From Ascochyta rabiei (taxonomy: Eukaryota > Ascomycota > Dothideomycetes > Pleosporales > Didymellaceae): a DNA stretch of 64,000 nucleotides. Below the pieces are notes generated by a model. That model saw nothing but the letters and a program-made list of their open reading frames with translations. It did no database searches and was not told where the DNA came from. The position numbers were made by a program, and so were the translations under genes. This document shows positions 33,327-44,109 of this stretch, piece by piece (within the stretch, counting starts at the first letter, position 1; every line of letters begins with the position of its first letter). The DNA lies in assembly GCF_004011695.2 (NCBI RefSeq), contig NC_082413.1:906001-970000 (forward strand). The letters run 5' to 3'.

Positions 33327-34374
33327 CAGACTTACAGCCTGGGAGTCTTGCGTAAGGAGGGCGAGGAATCTGATGACGCGTAGGCGTATAAGTCTACTGT
33401 CTTGGACTCAGATTTTCTAACCCGTTTTGAAAACTTGTGTTCCTTAACCTTGCCCTTATGCATTACCAAAAGGTACACATCAAAGTAGCTCTCGGCTAAC
33501 CTATTTCTCTTCTCAAGTCACTCTTCAAGTGATTTTGAGGGATTTTCGTTCTTCCTATTTCGCTTCAGCCTTTAGGCTTCGAAAACAAGCTCTCTCGCCC
33601 TCTCCGCCTGCTTTGCTCATGTTACAATTTTTCTTGTCTCCTGAAACAGGCTCCCTACTCTTTGCATCCCATTTCGAGTCATTTGCATGGCGACATGCCG
33701 AACTTGAAATATGGGTGAAGTGGAGCCTGCGACGGGCTGGCCCCTAAGGCCACCGCCAGCCTTCTTGCTAAGATGCCTACCCGAACTGTGAACTACATAT
33801 TTTTCACCTCTTAACTCTTTTCCGTGTTACAGTAGTCCTTTGCGCCCCTTCCGCACCATCTTCACGCACTACGCTCACTTCCAAGCTCTTTGCATTTTCG
33901 TCCAGTTCTGCGCTTGTTCCAGCACCAGACATGTCAGACCACGAACTCTGAGAGTATATGCAAGACAATGTCGCCTTTTCATGATGAAGGTTCAAGCCAA
34001 CGCAGCCCAGCTGCAGCGAGACGTAAGTGTCTGTTCATGGACTGTGGCTTCCTGCCTCGAAAAATGGCACGCCTATCCAAGCAGTCTGAACGCCATGGCA
34101 TACAGTCTTCGATTGGCAGTCCACAAAAGGAAAACTGCGCACGCATGATAGACGCCCTTGTGCGCTTGCTGAGACGCGCTCTCTCGTTCTGATGGCATCA
34201 GAGGACCATAAAGGGGAGATTAACGACGTGCGCCACGACAGTAAGGTCGCCCTGCCGTTCGAATAATAGCCCTGAAAGTGGATTTAGAAACAGGATGGAC
34301 CACTCCTCGTGCAAGACTAGACAGGTTGTGTTATTGTCAATCATCTAACATTCCATCGGGTGCAAAATCCAAAA
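33327..34374. other. Intergenic, no gene recognised
   Basis: About 1 kb. Immediately after the secreted-protein stop the same frame stays open to 33381 (see findings). A 100-codon frame at 33890-34192 (with CLFMDCGFLPRKMARL) has no recognised domain. No transposon end or tandem repeat was seen. Confidence 0.45.
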
Positions 34375-34493
34375 ACATACAACAGCGGGTATTCGCTAGT
34401 GGTCACCCACCTAACTACTAATCCGCCGGTACGTTGCTTAAATAGGGCTGAGCGAACGGGAAGCCTTGTTTTCAACGTCCTATGGTCGTATGT
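34375..34493 (-). rRNA. rrn5S: 5S ribosomal RNA
   Basis: On the minus strand the gene starts ACATACGACCATAGG, contains GGCTTCCCGTTCGCTCAGCC and GGGTGACCACTAGCGAATAC, and ends CTGTTGTATGTT. These are the conserved blocks of fungal 5S rRNA, including the internal control region for TFIIIA and RNA polymerase III. The 9 bp terminal helix pairs (ACATACGAC with GTTGTATGT, one G-U). In helix III the divergent ACGTTG is matched by CAACGT, a compensated pair, so it looks functional. A T-run right after the end can act as terminator. It is a lone copy, as expected for dispersed 5S genes of Pezizomycotina. A 134-codon frame crossing it is spurious. Confidence 0.93.
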
Positions 34494-34776
34494 GGAAGAG
34501 AAGGCCAGCTCCGTACATGATATTCTGATGAATCGTCCCCCAGCTCCTGGATCGCACGGTATACCACAATTCATCTGTCACTGTCTCAACTACCCCTCAC
34601 CTGAATTTGTTCGGAAGAGGCAGTCGATGCTTGAGGACAAGAATATTGCGAGACTCATGTTAGGGTCTCGTTATCGTTATCGGCGCCAAGACCAAGCTTC
34701 AATAGCTGACCAACGCCGAGCAGTGGACAAGCAACACTCAACATGCACTCGGGCAATTATCTGAGCCCTGTCCGCC

Positions 34777-37632
34777 ATGAATGGGGTGACATCACGGACA
34801 CGAGTTGAGGCGCATTCGGCGGAGCAGCTTCCTACGCCGTCGTCGACGCCGGAACCGGACGATGTGGCGTTACCGAATGGCGTCAGCATGCAGGCGAAGG
34901 ACAGTGCATGGTTGCAGGAGGTGTCGACTGCGCAGAGCCCCGCCATGAACAGTGTCTCGACCAGCAGGCGGACGAGCATACACGAGGAAGCCATCCTGTC
35001 AGACACGAGCGAGAGGCTCCGGCCCATCAAGCGCCCTGGTGATGGTCGGCGGACGAGCAGCGTGTCCGAGCACGACAAGGTCCTCAAGCTCAGTCCGCGC
35101 CAGATGCAGGAGCTCACGAGCGAGCCTGCGAGTATTCCTGTGCGTACGGCGACGCCTATTCTCGAGGACGCCCTCGAAAGCGCGACGCCTGGGGAGGATG
35201 AGTCGAGCGATGGCCACAGGGTGCTGGGCCTAGTCTTGGAGAGACCCGTCCAGCTGAAGGATATGCGGTCGACGAGCGGCGAAAAGAAGCGGAGGGACTC
35301 TCGCAGTCGTGAGCGGCGCCCGGAGAAGGAGATTGTCGTGTTGAAGACACCTGCCACAGAGCTGAGGCATGGCCGCCCCGGCCTGAATTCGCGATCTGTC
35401 ACTACACCAGCCATCCGCAGGATGGATTCGAGCACACGCTCTCGACCACAGACGACACAAAACTACGACAGAGACGAGCGGAGGGACGAGCGAAAGGACG
35501 AGCGAAGAGACGAGCGGAGGGACGAGCGAAAGGACGAGCGAAGAGACGATCGGAGGCTGGCCCCTTCGCCCCTTGTGGAGCCCGCACCAGCGCTCCCCTT
35601 ACCTCCCATGTCTATGCCGACCTTCTTGTCGCTGGAGCTGTCCGCTGACCGTCCGTCTCCGCTGTACATATACCGTCCGTCGAGCGACGACTTCCCTTAC
35701 GAGTCCTCCGCAATCAAGTACGAGCGCCTGCTCAACTTCTTGCAGATCCCCTACCAGGTCGAGGGTGTCCTGGCTTTCGGCGCTCTTGCCTGCCTCGACG
35801 CCTGGATGCACGTCATGACCATCCTGCCGTTGCGCTTCTTGCTCGCTGTCGGCGTGCTGATCAAGTGGTGGGGCTCCGTCATCGTCAAGGAATTTCGCGA
35901 CCTGTCTGCCTTCATCTACAGTGGCCTTCCGCGTGTATGGCAGCGACGCAAGAACACGGACACGCCCGCCGCTACACCAGCAGATGAATATCCGCCTTCT
36001 CTGTCACGCAAGCCGTCTGGCAATGTACCACAATCCGCCAACGCTGCTGCTGCCAGGCAGAACGCCGAGACGGTGACCACCTTCAAATCCCCAGACCTAA
36101 AAGAACCCAGGCCGAAGCGCAGCCGCAACTCGCGCTTTCGTCACCGCCGCACAAAGTCTACGCCGTCACTCCTCCTGCCAAACCACAAAGCGGACATCCT
36201 CAAAGGCCTGCTAGTCGTCTCCAGCTGCTTCGTCTTGATGCGTTTCGACGCAAGCCGCATGTATCACGGCATTCGTGGCCAATCTGCTATCAAACTCTAC
36301 GTCATATACAACCTCCTTGAGGTCTGCGATCGTTTGCTGTCGGCTCTCGGACAGGACATCCTCGAGTGCCTCTTCTCACGCGAGACGCTCGACCGAAATC
36401 CTGACGGCCGCAGCAAAGTCATCCGTCCGTTCTGGATGTTCCTGCTCGCCCTCGTGTATACTGTTGTGCATGCCACAGCTTTATTCTACCAGGTCATCAC
36501 CCTGAACGTTGCCGTCAACTCGTACTCCAACGCGCTGCTGACGTTACTCATGTCCAATCAATTCGTTGAAATCAAGGGCACTGTCTTTAAGAAGTTCGAG
36601 AAAGAGAGTCTTTTCCAGATCACGTGCGCCGATGTGGTCGAGCGTTTCCAACTGTGGCTCATGCTGCTCATCATCGCCATGCGCAACATGGTGGAAGTGG
36701 GCGGGCTGAGCATACAAAGCAGTGCCAATTCTTGGACTGCCATGTTCACTGGTAGCAGCAATGCCACGACCGCAGCCTCTTTCACAGCTTCGAGCATCAT
36801 CCCGATGAGCTTTACCATCTTCCCAAAGTACATCGCACAGGTCCTCAACCCATTCCTCCTGGTTCTGGGCAGCGAGATGGCGGTGGACTGGCTCAAGCAC
36901 GCCTACATAACAAAGTTCAACCAGACAAAACCACAAGTGTACGGCAAGTTCTTCGACGTCCTAGCCAAGGACTACTACTCCAACGCCTTCAGTGACCCAA
37001 ACTTGACACGTCGTCTCGGTCTTCCCGTAATCCCGCTATCCTGTCTGTTCATCCGCGCAGCGATACAGACTTACCACATGTTCATTGCGACCTACATGCC
37101 GCCTCCGATGCCCTCATTTTCTACCTCGCTCACATCGGAGTCCACATCATCCCCCACAACCACCGCAGCCCTTGCGCACATTGACCACGTTTTCCGGCGG
37201 GCGCTCGGTCGTTCATCGTTCGGCGCCGGCGTCCCCAGGTCATCCTGGTACTCCCTCCCCTCCTGGACGCTTGACGACCTGATCGCGGGAAGCACAATGT
37301 TGATTGTGTTCTTGGTCGTGTATTTCATCTTCCTGGCCTTCAAGCTCTTACTAGGCATGTTCCTGCTTACGATTGCACGGAAGCGCTGCCATGGCATGAA
37401 AGAGAGGGAGATGATGAACGTCGAAACAGGCGGGAAGAGGATCGGAGGGTGGGGCGTGGTGGACGTCGATGAGGAAAAGAGGCGGTACCTCCACCATGAC
37501 GACCCGGAAGGGTTGCGGAGTCTGAGAGAGCGCGATGAGAAGGCGAAGAAGAAGGAAGACCAGGAGCGCGAACGAGGCACCAATTTCGGCCATGTCAGCC
37601 GGTATGCGATGGTTGCAAAGCGCATATGGTAG
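34777..37632 (+). CDS. TAPT1 / Emp65 family ER membrane protein (DUF747)
   Basis: Intronless, 951 residues. The N-terminal ~230 residues are polar and disordered and include about seven tandem DERR/DERK-type repeats (35460-35560). The conserved membrane domain starts near SSAIKYERLLNFLQIPYQVE. It includes NHKADILKGLLVVSSCFVLM, IRGQSAIKLYVIYNLLEVCD, ALGQDILECLF and MSNQFVEIKGTVFKKFEKES, signatures of the TAPT1 family (yeast Emp65). Several hydrophobic helices follow, and the C-terminus is charged (RERDEKAKKKEDQERERG). In yeast Emp65 works with Slp1 in the ER to protect soluble folding proteins from degradation; animal TAPT1 is linked to cilia and the secretory pathway. The start is the first ATG of the frame. 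The 5S rRNA gene lies 284 bp upstream on the other strand. Confidence 0.9.
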   Translation: MNGVTSRTRVEAHSAEQLPTPSSTPEPDDVALPNGVSMQAKDSAWLQEVSTAQSPAMNSVSTSRRTSIHEEAILSDTSERLRPIKRPGDGRRTSSVSEHDKVLKLSPRQMQELTSEPASIPVRTATPILEDALESATPGEDESSDGHRVLGLVLERPVQLKDMRSTSGEKKRRDSRSRERRPEKEIVVLKTPATELRHGRPGLNSRSVTTPAIRRMDSSTRSRPQTTQNYDRDERRDERKDERRDERRDERKDERRDDRRLAPSPLVEPAPALPLPPMSMPTFLSLELSADRPSPLYIYRPSSDDFPYESSAIKYERLLNFLQIPYQVEGVLAFGALACLDAWMHVMTILPLRFLLAVGVLIKWWGSVIVKEFRDLSAFIYSGLPRVWQRRKNTDTPAATPADEYPPSLSRKPSGNVPQSANAAAARQNAETVTTFKSPDLKEPRPKRSRNSRFRHRRTKSTPSLLLPNHKADILKGLLVVSSCFVLMRFDASRMYHGIRGQSAIKLYVIYNLLEVCDRLLSALGQDILECLFSRETLDRNPDGRSKVIRPFWMFLLALVYTVVHATALFYQVITLNVAVNSYSNALLTLLMSNQFVEIKGTVFKKFEKESLFQITCADVVERFQLWLMLLIIAMRNMVEVGGLSIQSSANSWTAMFTGSSNATTAASFTASSIIPMSFTIFPKYIAQVLNPFLLVLGSEMAVDWLKHAYITKFNQTKPQVYGKFFDVLAKDYYSNAFSDPNLTRRLGLPVIPLSCLFIRAAIQTYHMFIATYMPPPMPSFSTSLTSESTSSPTTTAALAHIDHVFRRALGRSSFGAGVPRSSWYSLPSWTLDDLIAGSTMLIVFLVVYFIFLAFKLLLGMFLLTIARKRCHGMKEREMMNVETGGKRIGGWGVVDVDEEKRRYLHHDDPEGLRSLRERDEKAKKKEDQERERGTNFGHVSRYAMVAKRIW

Positions 37633-37670
37633 CTCGTCCAGACTACAGTAAATCACGTCAATATACCATC

Positions 37671-38648
37671 TCACAACTTCCCCTTCTCCGGCCACGCCCT
37701 CAAAATGCTCTGCTGACTCATACACGCCACGGCCCTGCCCTCCTCGTCCCAAATCCACGCCTCACTATACGTCCTCCCCTCAGCGCCCACACTCGTAGTA
37801 ATCTCCCTCAGACACCACTTCTGCACATCCACCTCACCAAACACCCTCAACGCAAAATCCAAACTCGAGCACGCCGCGCTATCCTCATGATACAGATGAC
37901 TAAAGCTCAACGGACAAAAACTCAGCGCCCCATCACTGTAGAACGCTAGCGCACCCAGCTGCTCTGTCTGCGACGGCAGCTTACTCGCACAGCGAAACCA
38001 ATCTGCGCTCGTCCTTTCCACCAACGGCCTATCGTCCTGCGAATGCGGCACCGCCTTGGCAATCCCCGTAAGATTCTGCGCAAACACACCCTCAGGACAC
38101 ATGCGCGCCTCGAACAAGCCCGCATTGACCCTGACCGCGCTCTCGAACCGCGCATACGTCTCCCGCGAGATGTCTCCCGCAGCAAGCAGCGCATCCGCCG
38201 TCTCCGTCCTGCTCGGGCACTCGCTCCAATGCGAGTACGCGCCGCGGGGGGGACGATGGTAGGTCAGCAGACTGCCCGCGGGCTCTTTGATGTGGAAATC
38301 CGCAGTCGCAAACAAACAGACGCGCTCCTTTCCGTCATCTTGCAGCTGGCTGACTTCCACGTGCCGCGTGGCGAACGAGCGCGTTTGCCGTACGCTGCGC
38401 ACTGTGGCGCGGAGCGGCCGGTCGGTGCTTGCTGGGCCTAGGTAGTTGCCTAGGAAGGAGTACAGATGGTACCCTGCTGGGGCCGAAAGGTGGGCGGCTT
38501 GGCACGCGGCGGTGAGGGCGTAGCCTCCGTAGGCTATGGGGAGGGCGTTGCCCATGCGCTGGGGGTGCGATGTGGTTTGCCATGTGGATTCGGAGAGTTG
38601 GGTGAGGGCTAATTGGGCGGTGAAGGGTTCTGGGGTCGGGTTTGGCAT
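37671..38648 (-). CDS. Acyl-CoA thioesterase (double hotdog, TesB/Acot8-like)
   Basis: Intronless, 325 residues. The N-terminal hotdog has MGNALPIAYGGYALTAACQA and YHLYSFLGNYLGPASTDRPL. The middle has RSVRQTRSFATRHVEVSQ. The C-terminal hotdog has RTSADWFRC, SLDFALRVF and TYSEAWIWDEEGRAVACMSQ, which closes with the family's Gln-rich catalytic segment. Enzymes of this family hydrolyse acyl-CoA to free acid and CoA, in fungi often in peroxisomes alongside beta-oxidation. The last three residues are GKL, one position away from the PTS1 consensus (S/A/C)-K-L, so peroxisomal import is possible but not assured. The gene converges on the TAPT1-family gene with only 38 bp between stop codons, so the two 3' UTRs must overlap. 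Confidence 0.88.
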   Translation of the reverse strand: MPNPTPEPFTAQLALTQLSESTWQTTSHPQRMGNALPIAYGGYALTAACQAAHLSAPAGYHLYSFLGNYLGPASTDRPLRATVRSVRQTRSFATRHVEVSQLQDDGKERVCLFATADFHIKEPAGSLLTYHRPPRGAYSHWSECPSRTETADALLAAGDISRETYARFESAVRVNAGLFEARMCPEGVFAQNLTGIAKAVPHSQDDRPLVERTSADWFRCASKLPSQTEQLGALAFYSDGALSFCPLSFSHLYHEDSAACSSLDFALRVFGEVDVQKWCLREITTSVGAEGRTYSEAWIWDEEGRAVACMSQQSILRAWPEKGKL

Positions 38649-39989
38649 TGGGAGTTAGTTTGGATTAGTTTATGCAGTGTGGACTGTGTGTGTGTTTGTG
38701 TGGGGTGGATCTGTAGGCTTGATCGTTGGTCGAGATGTAGTATGTCGAGATAACTAATCCGGATGCCGCTAGTGCTTTTACCTCGGCAGTGAAGTACTCA
38801 AGACATGGGAGGTGTAACTTTATTGTAATGACCATTAGTGATCAACATGGTACAAGAGGGGGGCTGAACGGAGCAGAAATACGAGCTGCTTGCACTGAGC
38901 ATCTAGTGATCTTTTACAAGAAGAAAGCCCCGGCTGTGGCAAATCCTATTTCTACTCCGTTCAAGCACCCCCCTTGTATTTCTTCCATGTGAAGCGTTCC
39001 AGCAACTCGACGACCAATGGGGATGTTCGAACGGTCTGGGGTACGCGCAAGACACGACGACGAACCCAACGTCTCACCACCAATCTTTTCACGTGGAAGA
39101 GTTGCGTCTCGCAAGCAAGAATCAAGGTAGCAATAGAGAGGAGGACTACAGCAGTTACTATTCATTATAGTTATATAACAGAAAGACGCCAAAATAGCAC
39201 CTCCGCAACAGGGAGTAATGTCCCCCTATCAAGAACGTCGAATATGGGGTCTTTACAATCTCCAACACTACAAATCCTCCTCCCCCGATCTCTACCTCTA
39301 GATCACGGTCCCCACCCAGACGACGCAGCCAGCATCAAAGCCGCCCCTAGCTCGCGAAATGGCATATGTCCAGCTCGTCAGCCTCACGCTTCATTTCCGT
39401 GTGTAAACAAAGCCAACTACACGAGTCGAAGAAACATATACATATCCATAAATCCACACTGACTGTACTGTACCGCAGCACCAGCGACTCGAAGCTTCGA
39501 TACCACACTAGGGGGATATCACAGCATGAATACGTACGAGAAACAGCAAACAGCAAACAGCAGACAACAACAACAACAACCACAAACAGAGTGAACGACA
39601 ACTTTCAAGCACAGATGACCAAACAGATACGCAGGTTCTGAACACTACGATTTTCCCTACTCCACCCATCTAATTCCTCATCATTCGTGGACGTAGCAGC
39701 TAGCTGTCCTCCCTCTCCCTCTCTCCCTCCCAACCCAGTAGGTGAAGTCACAACCTCCCCACTCAACCACCCATCCACCCGCATTCACGGCAACGTACGA
39801 ATTCATCTGCCCAGCCCAGCCCTTCTTCTCTACTCCTCCGTCCCGTGTCTAGGTTGGGCAGTGTGAGTGCGAGTGCGAGTAGAAGTGGAAGTAGGAATTG
39901 GGACGGCGTTCCGCATTGCGTCTTGGGTTGTGAGTGAGCAGATCATGGCTGGGCTCTAGGGTAAGAGGTGTTTCTAGAGAAAGAGAGAA

Positions 39990-40024
<35 letters not shown>

Positions 40025-42422
40025 TGGATCTATTGATTGACTATCGACCTGTTCAACCTCGCCGAGGACTAGTGGTAAGTCCCCAACTCCAGCCTCTCCT
40101 AAAGAGGGGGGAGTCAGGTGTGTGTAGCTAGTGCAGTCTTCTATCCAACAGCGATTTTTTTTTTATTTTCTTTCCTCGGCCAGATCAAAGGTGGAAAGGA
40201 ACACTTGAAGGGGGGAAGACGGGCTGCAGTACAGACCAGTATCCTGCACGGCGAGACGATCAGGTAGAGACAAAGCGTGGTAAATTGTGGTGCAGAGCCC
40301 AAACCCAGAATCTTCACTTGGGGCTCGTACGGCTACCTGCCTGCCTGTCGACAGACCTCGGCGACTCCAACACCTCTATTCTATTGCTGGACATCTTGGG
40401 AAGGTGCTACAGAGACTCGTTCCACTGCATTGTACTGTAGCGCTCCTGACCCAAGGAGTTGGGTGCTAGAGCCGCATATTGCGTGCATACTTTTTTCTGC
40501 AGCGCCACGTGGTGCGAGAGATGCTGGGCTTGGTCGGCATGCCGACTACGTTGTGGTGTACCCGGATGAGGTCGGCGAGCCGACCAGATATGAAAACACC
40601 ATGTGTGGTGCCCCAGCCTGCGTGGTGGTGATATGCTGTGCTACGTGAGTGCGTGAGAAGATACGAGGATGTGGTGGTGCAGTAGTGAACCCCTCGTACA
40701 CCGTGCGAAGGCTGGGATCGTGAGGACCAGGCTCTGAATTGCTCGATGCAGGGCTTGGTGAGGAGACACACTGCTCCTCTAGGCTCCGAGACCCAGAGAC
40801 GTGCGCTGTGGGTTGGTCTCGTTTCGAGGAAGTAGCTGCGAGTACGTGCTACGTACGTAGTGTGGCAGCTAGATTGACCTCGCTGGTTCACGCCCTGCGA
40901 CGCCTCGACGAGAACTGCCACGCGAATACATGGTGGCCTGAAACGATATCGAGTGCATCTACAAGACCTTTGCACCGGGTGTTGTGTAGCAGGATGGAGG
41001 CACAACAGGTCGCTACCGGAACTGCCACTCAGTAGTGCAAAGATCACCGTGAAACCTTCCCGCAGAGGCAAAGCGCGGAATCAGGCTTCTCGAAGATATC
41101 CTTGTGGGTTCCGGGATTTGCGCATCTGACATGCGCTGGCGCTTGTTGTGCATCTTAGCGACGTCGACGTTGATAAATTGTGGAGAATTTATTGTTCTGA
41201 CCCGAGGTCGTCCATTCCTTCCCGGCGATCGTCGTCTCACACAACAATGACAAGACTCGCGGCAGCAGCCTCGATGGCTGGAAATTCCCCCTCGCCTCGA
41301 CCAAAAAGCCGAGGGCGTTTGTTGAGCCCCGTTGCATGCGGCTCGCGGGTGTTTGAGTGAGCGCCAACCTCAGTTTGGGAGGCTGAACTTGGGATGGCTT
41401 GGCTTGGCCGAAGTTCTGGTTCACGGTGCTGCTCTTGGAGGACACGATGTACTCAAGATTGGTAAATGATGGATGCCTGACAGTCTTGACTTCGGCAACA
41501 TTGCCTTCTGCCGTCTTCTTCTCGGGCTGACGTGGAAGCGAGCAGCGAGTTGAGACGAGCGCGATTTTAGACATGGATGCGAGGCCTACAGGGACCGAGT
41601 TGTCTCGCGATCGGAGAGATAAGGCTTACTGTGCCGAAGCCTAAGGTGTAGGCTCGGAATCCTTTGATGCTTTCAGGAAGGGCATCCCCAACGCCGTCTC
41701 TTTCGAAGGCTTGGTAGTGGCTGTAGGCGGATTGCGCGAGATCTGGTGCTGCTCGATCTTCAAGCTGTGACGTAAGGGTACCGTGTGATTCGATGCAAGG
41801 GGCTGAAGACGAGCGAAGGAGCCAAGAGCCGCTCCAGAGCTGCGCGCAGCACTTGGTGTCATGCAGTAGCTTCGCGTAGGCTTGCTGTGGCACATGTCTG
41901 TAGCCTGTGGAAGTCTTCTAGAACATGTCTCTAGCCTTGTCCGAGCCTCCGAGGATACCCCTTCTAGCCCATGCCGGCAAAAAGTGCGTCCCGTTTTCAT
42001 TCGCGGTGCACTGGGCGCCTACTCCACTGCAAAAAGTTTCGGAGGCCGCCTCGACTTGGTTTTAGTGTGCGGTTCTCCGTGCAACCGCTTTACGTGATGA
42101 GGAATGCAAACGCAGCACTACCACCAAGCAGGATGGTACAGCCGAGTCAAGAGATCTATGTGCTAAGCTCCACCCGCCGTAGCACGCAACGGCATGCCGA
42201 TGCCCTCCCGCGAAGCACTGCGGGAGACAATGCTCCGATGTGGCAAGATTTGAATTATGAGGATCTGGGAAAAACCGTGGTATGCGGGAAGGACCAGAAG
42301 GAGAAAGTGAGCAGGGCCACGACGTAGCGCCTATCACAGGCAATGCAATGTCACCGTCAGTTACCCCTGAGTAGCCTTGTAGATGTGGTAATCCGGCGAT
42401 CTGTTGATCTGGCATCTGGGGG
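38649..42422. other. Gene-poor region, no confident gene
   Basis: About 3.8 kb. Contents noted: a GA microsatellite at about 39992-40020, a T/A-rich run near 40150-40165, and poly-pyrimidine stretches around 39690-39740. Minus-strand frames at 41155-41574 and 41567-42000 could be joined across GT..AG signals, but no domain is recognisable. I do not call them. No RNA gene was seen. Confidence 0.45.
39992..40020. repeat. GA microsatellite
   Basis: About 14 GA units in a purine-rich stretch. Confidence 0.9.
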
Positions 42423-42590
42423 AAAGTAAATAGTTCAAGCAGCTGTAGCTGATCTGTTTCTGATTGCCAGGCGCTGACAGAGTACATGGTATGAGCAGCT
42501 GTGGCTGGTCTGTTTCCAATTGCCAGGCGCTGATAAAAGTAAATAGTCTAAGCAGCTGTGGCTGGTCTGTTTCCAATCGCCAGGCGCTGA
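42423..42590. repeat. Tandem repeat, 55-57 bp unit, 3 copies
   Basis: Three head-to-tail copies, each ending in TTGCCAGGCGCTGA or TCGCCAGGCGCTGA and containing AGCAGCTGTGGCTGGTCTGT (AGCAGCTGTAGCTGATCTGT in the first copy). The copies differ at a modest number of sites, so the array is not brand new. It starts the repeat-rich zone that runs to the kinase gene. Confidence 0.9.
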
Positions 42591-43575
42591 CGGAATTGTG
42601 CATGTTCAAGTTCAGCAGTTCTTTGCATGCCAACTTGATGTGGTTTGCGATGGGAAGATGAGGTGGACGTGTTTATTTGCCGAACTCGCTGGGCTAGCTG
42701 GTAGCTGTCTGTTTCTTGACTTTGGGCAGTGGGCGAAAGCAGAGGCAGCGTGGTGGTTGTGGTGGTTTGGTGGTACAGACGGCGACAGGGCGCCAGCAGC
42801 ATCTCGAGGACAGCGAAGCGGTAAGCCTTCCCGATCCTCGCGTGCTTGAACGTTTATGGTCGGGCCGAAGGGGTGCAGAGAGGAGAGTGGGTAAGAAGTA
42901 AGAGGTGAGGAGGGGCGAATCAGCGGGTGCGGAGAGGGTGCGGGCAAGTGACATTCTGCGCCGACGCACGTGGAAGCGTTTGTGTCGCTGGCGGGGCGGT
43001 GTTGGAGACAGCAAGCAAAGCAAGCAAAGCTGAGGATGGGGAAGGGAGAGAGCGGTGGGTGAGATGAAAGCGGGCAGACAGGTGGAGGAGATGGAGATGG
43101 GGCAGGTCAACAGGCGGTCTGTTTGCACGGTGGTGCGTCGTGGTGCATCGTGGTGGTGGTGTTTTGAAAGTGGCAGGCCTGGTGCCGATCAGACGGGAGC
43201 GAGACAACGTGTGAGCAGTGGGATTTGGCCGATGTCTCGTGACGGCGGGGGGGTTTGTGGTGAAGGGCGCTCGAGCAGGTGGCAGGTCGGCGTGGTGCAG
43301 CAAGCGGGCGTCTGATGGGGGTGCAGCGCCGGGCGGTGGCCCAGGCTGGCTGTGGTTGGTATCGGTGGTGTCGGTGGTGTCGGTGGTGTCGGTGTGCAAG
43401 CAAGGTAGCTTCCACGAGGCGTGGGCGTGAGCGTGGGCGTGCGTGGGTGGAGAGTTCAGCTAGCTAAGCGAGCAGTTGGTTGCAGCCGTGAGCAGCGAGC
43501 AGGCGGGCACTTTGATGAGGTGTCCGAGGGCGCTGCGATAAGGCAGGACAGGACCATGTCGTCGGCCTGGTGCAG
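42591..43575. other. Intergenic between repeat arrays, no gene recognised
   Basis: G-rich on the plus strand, with GGTGTCGGTGGT-type short direct repeats around 43360-43395. Frames on both strands are low-complexity and unsupported. Confidence 0.4.
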
Positions 43576-43720
43576 CCCAGACAGGCACACGTTGATGAAG
43601 CCTAGACAGGCACACGTTGATGAAGCCTAGACAGGCAAACGTTGATGAAGCCTAGACAGGCACACATTGACGAAGCCTAGACAGACACACGTTGATGAAG
43701 CCCAGACAGGCACACGTGCT
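43576..43720. repeat. 25 bp tandem repeat, about 6 copies
   Basis: Unit CCTAGACAGGCACACGTTGATGAAG (shown here in two parts as CCTAGACAGGCAC plus ACGTTGATGAAG); copies recur every 25 bp at 43581, 43606, 43631, 43656, 43681 and 43706. They differ by one or two bases. Confidence 0.92.
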
Positions 43721-44109
43721 GTGTGTTGAGGGACAAGTGCCGGACATGCTCAGCAGTCCGTGGCATCGGCCAGTGGCATCGGTGCGTGGCCTCTGGGAGG
43801 AGAGGGTGCCGCGGTTGCCAGCTTGACGGGGCGACACAGATCAGCATGCGCATCCCTCGATCCGCCTGAGGTGTCGCAGAAACACTGGGTGCAGGGTTGC
43901 TGACTCCTGACGGGCCCTAGCGCGGTGCGTCGTTCCCTCTCTGCGGCGTGGGCAGGGCAGAACGTGGCCGGGCTTCCCTGCGGCGCGCCACCTGCAGCGC
44001 TGCAGGCGGTCCTGCACCCTGCCATGTACCCTGTACGACCTCAGCACCATCCATGCACGCGTGTGGAGGGGCTGACTTGGATGCTGGCCTGGCGGGTGTA
44101 CGAGAGTCG

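Noticed and set aside
34360..34764. 134-codon plus-strand frame upstream of the TAPT1-family gene
   Set aside because: It runs antisense through the 5S rRNA gene and has no protein motif.
41155..42000. Two overlapping minus-strand frames (139 and 119-108 codons) that could be spliced into one gene
   Set aside because: No recognisable domain, competing frames, and a composition not clearly coding. RNA evidence would be needed.
43576..43720. Regularly spaced repeats resembling an array with spacers
   Set aside because: The 25 bp units are directly adjacent and nearly identical throughout, so there are no spacers.
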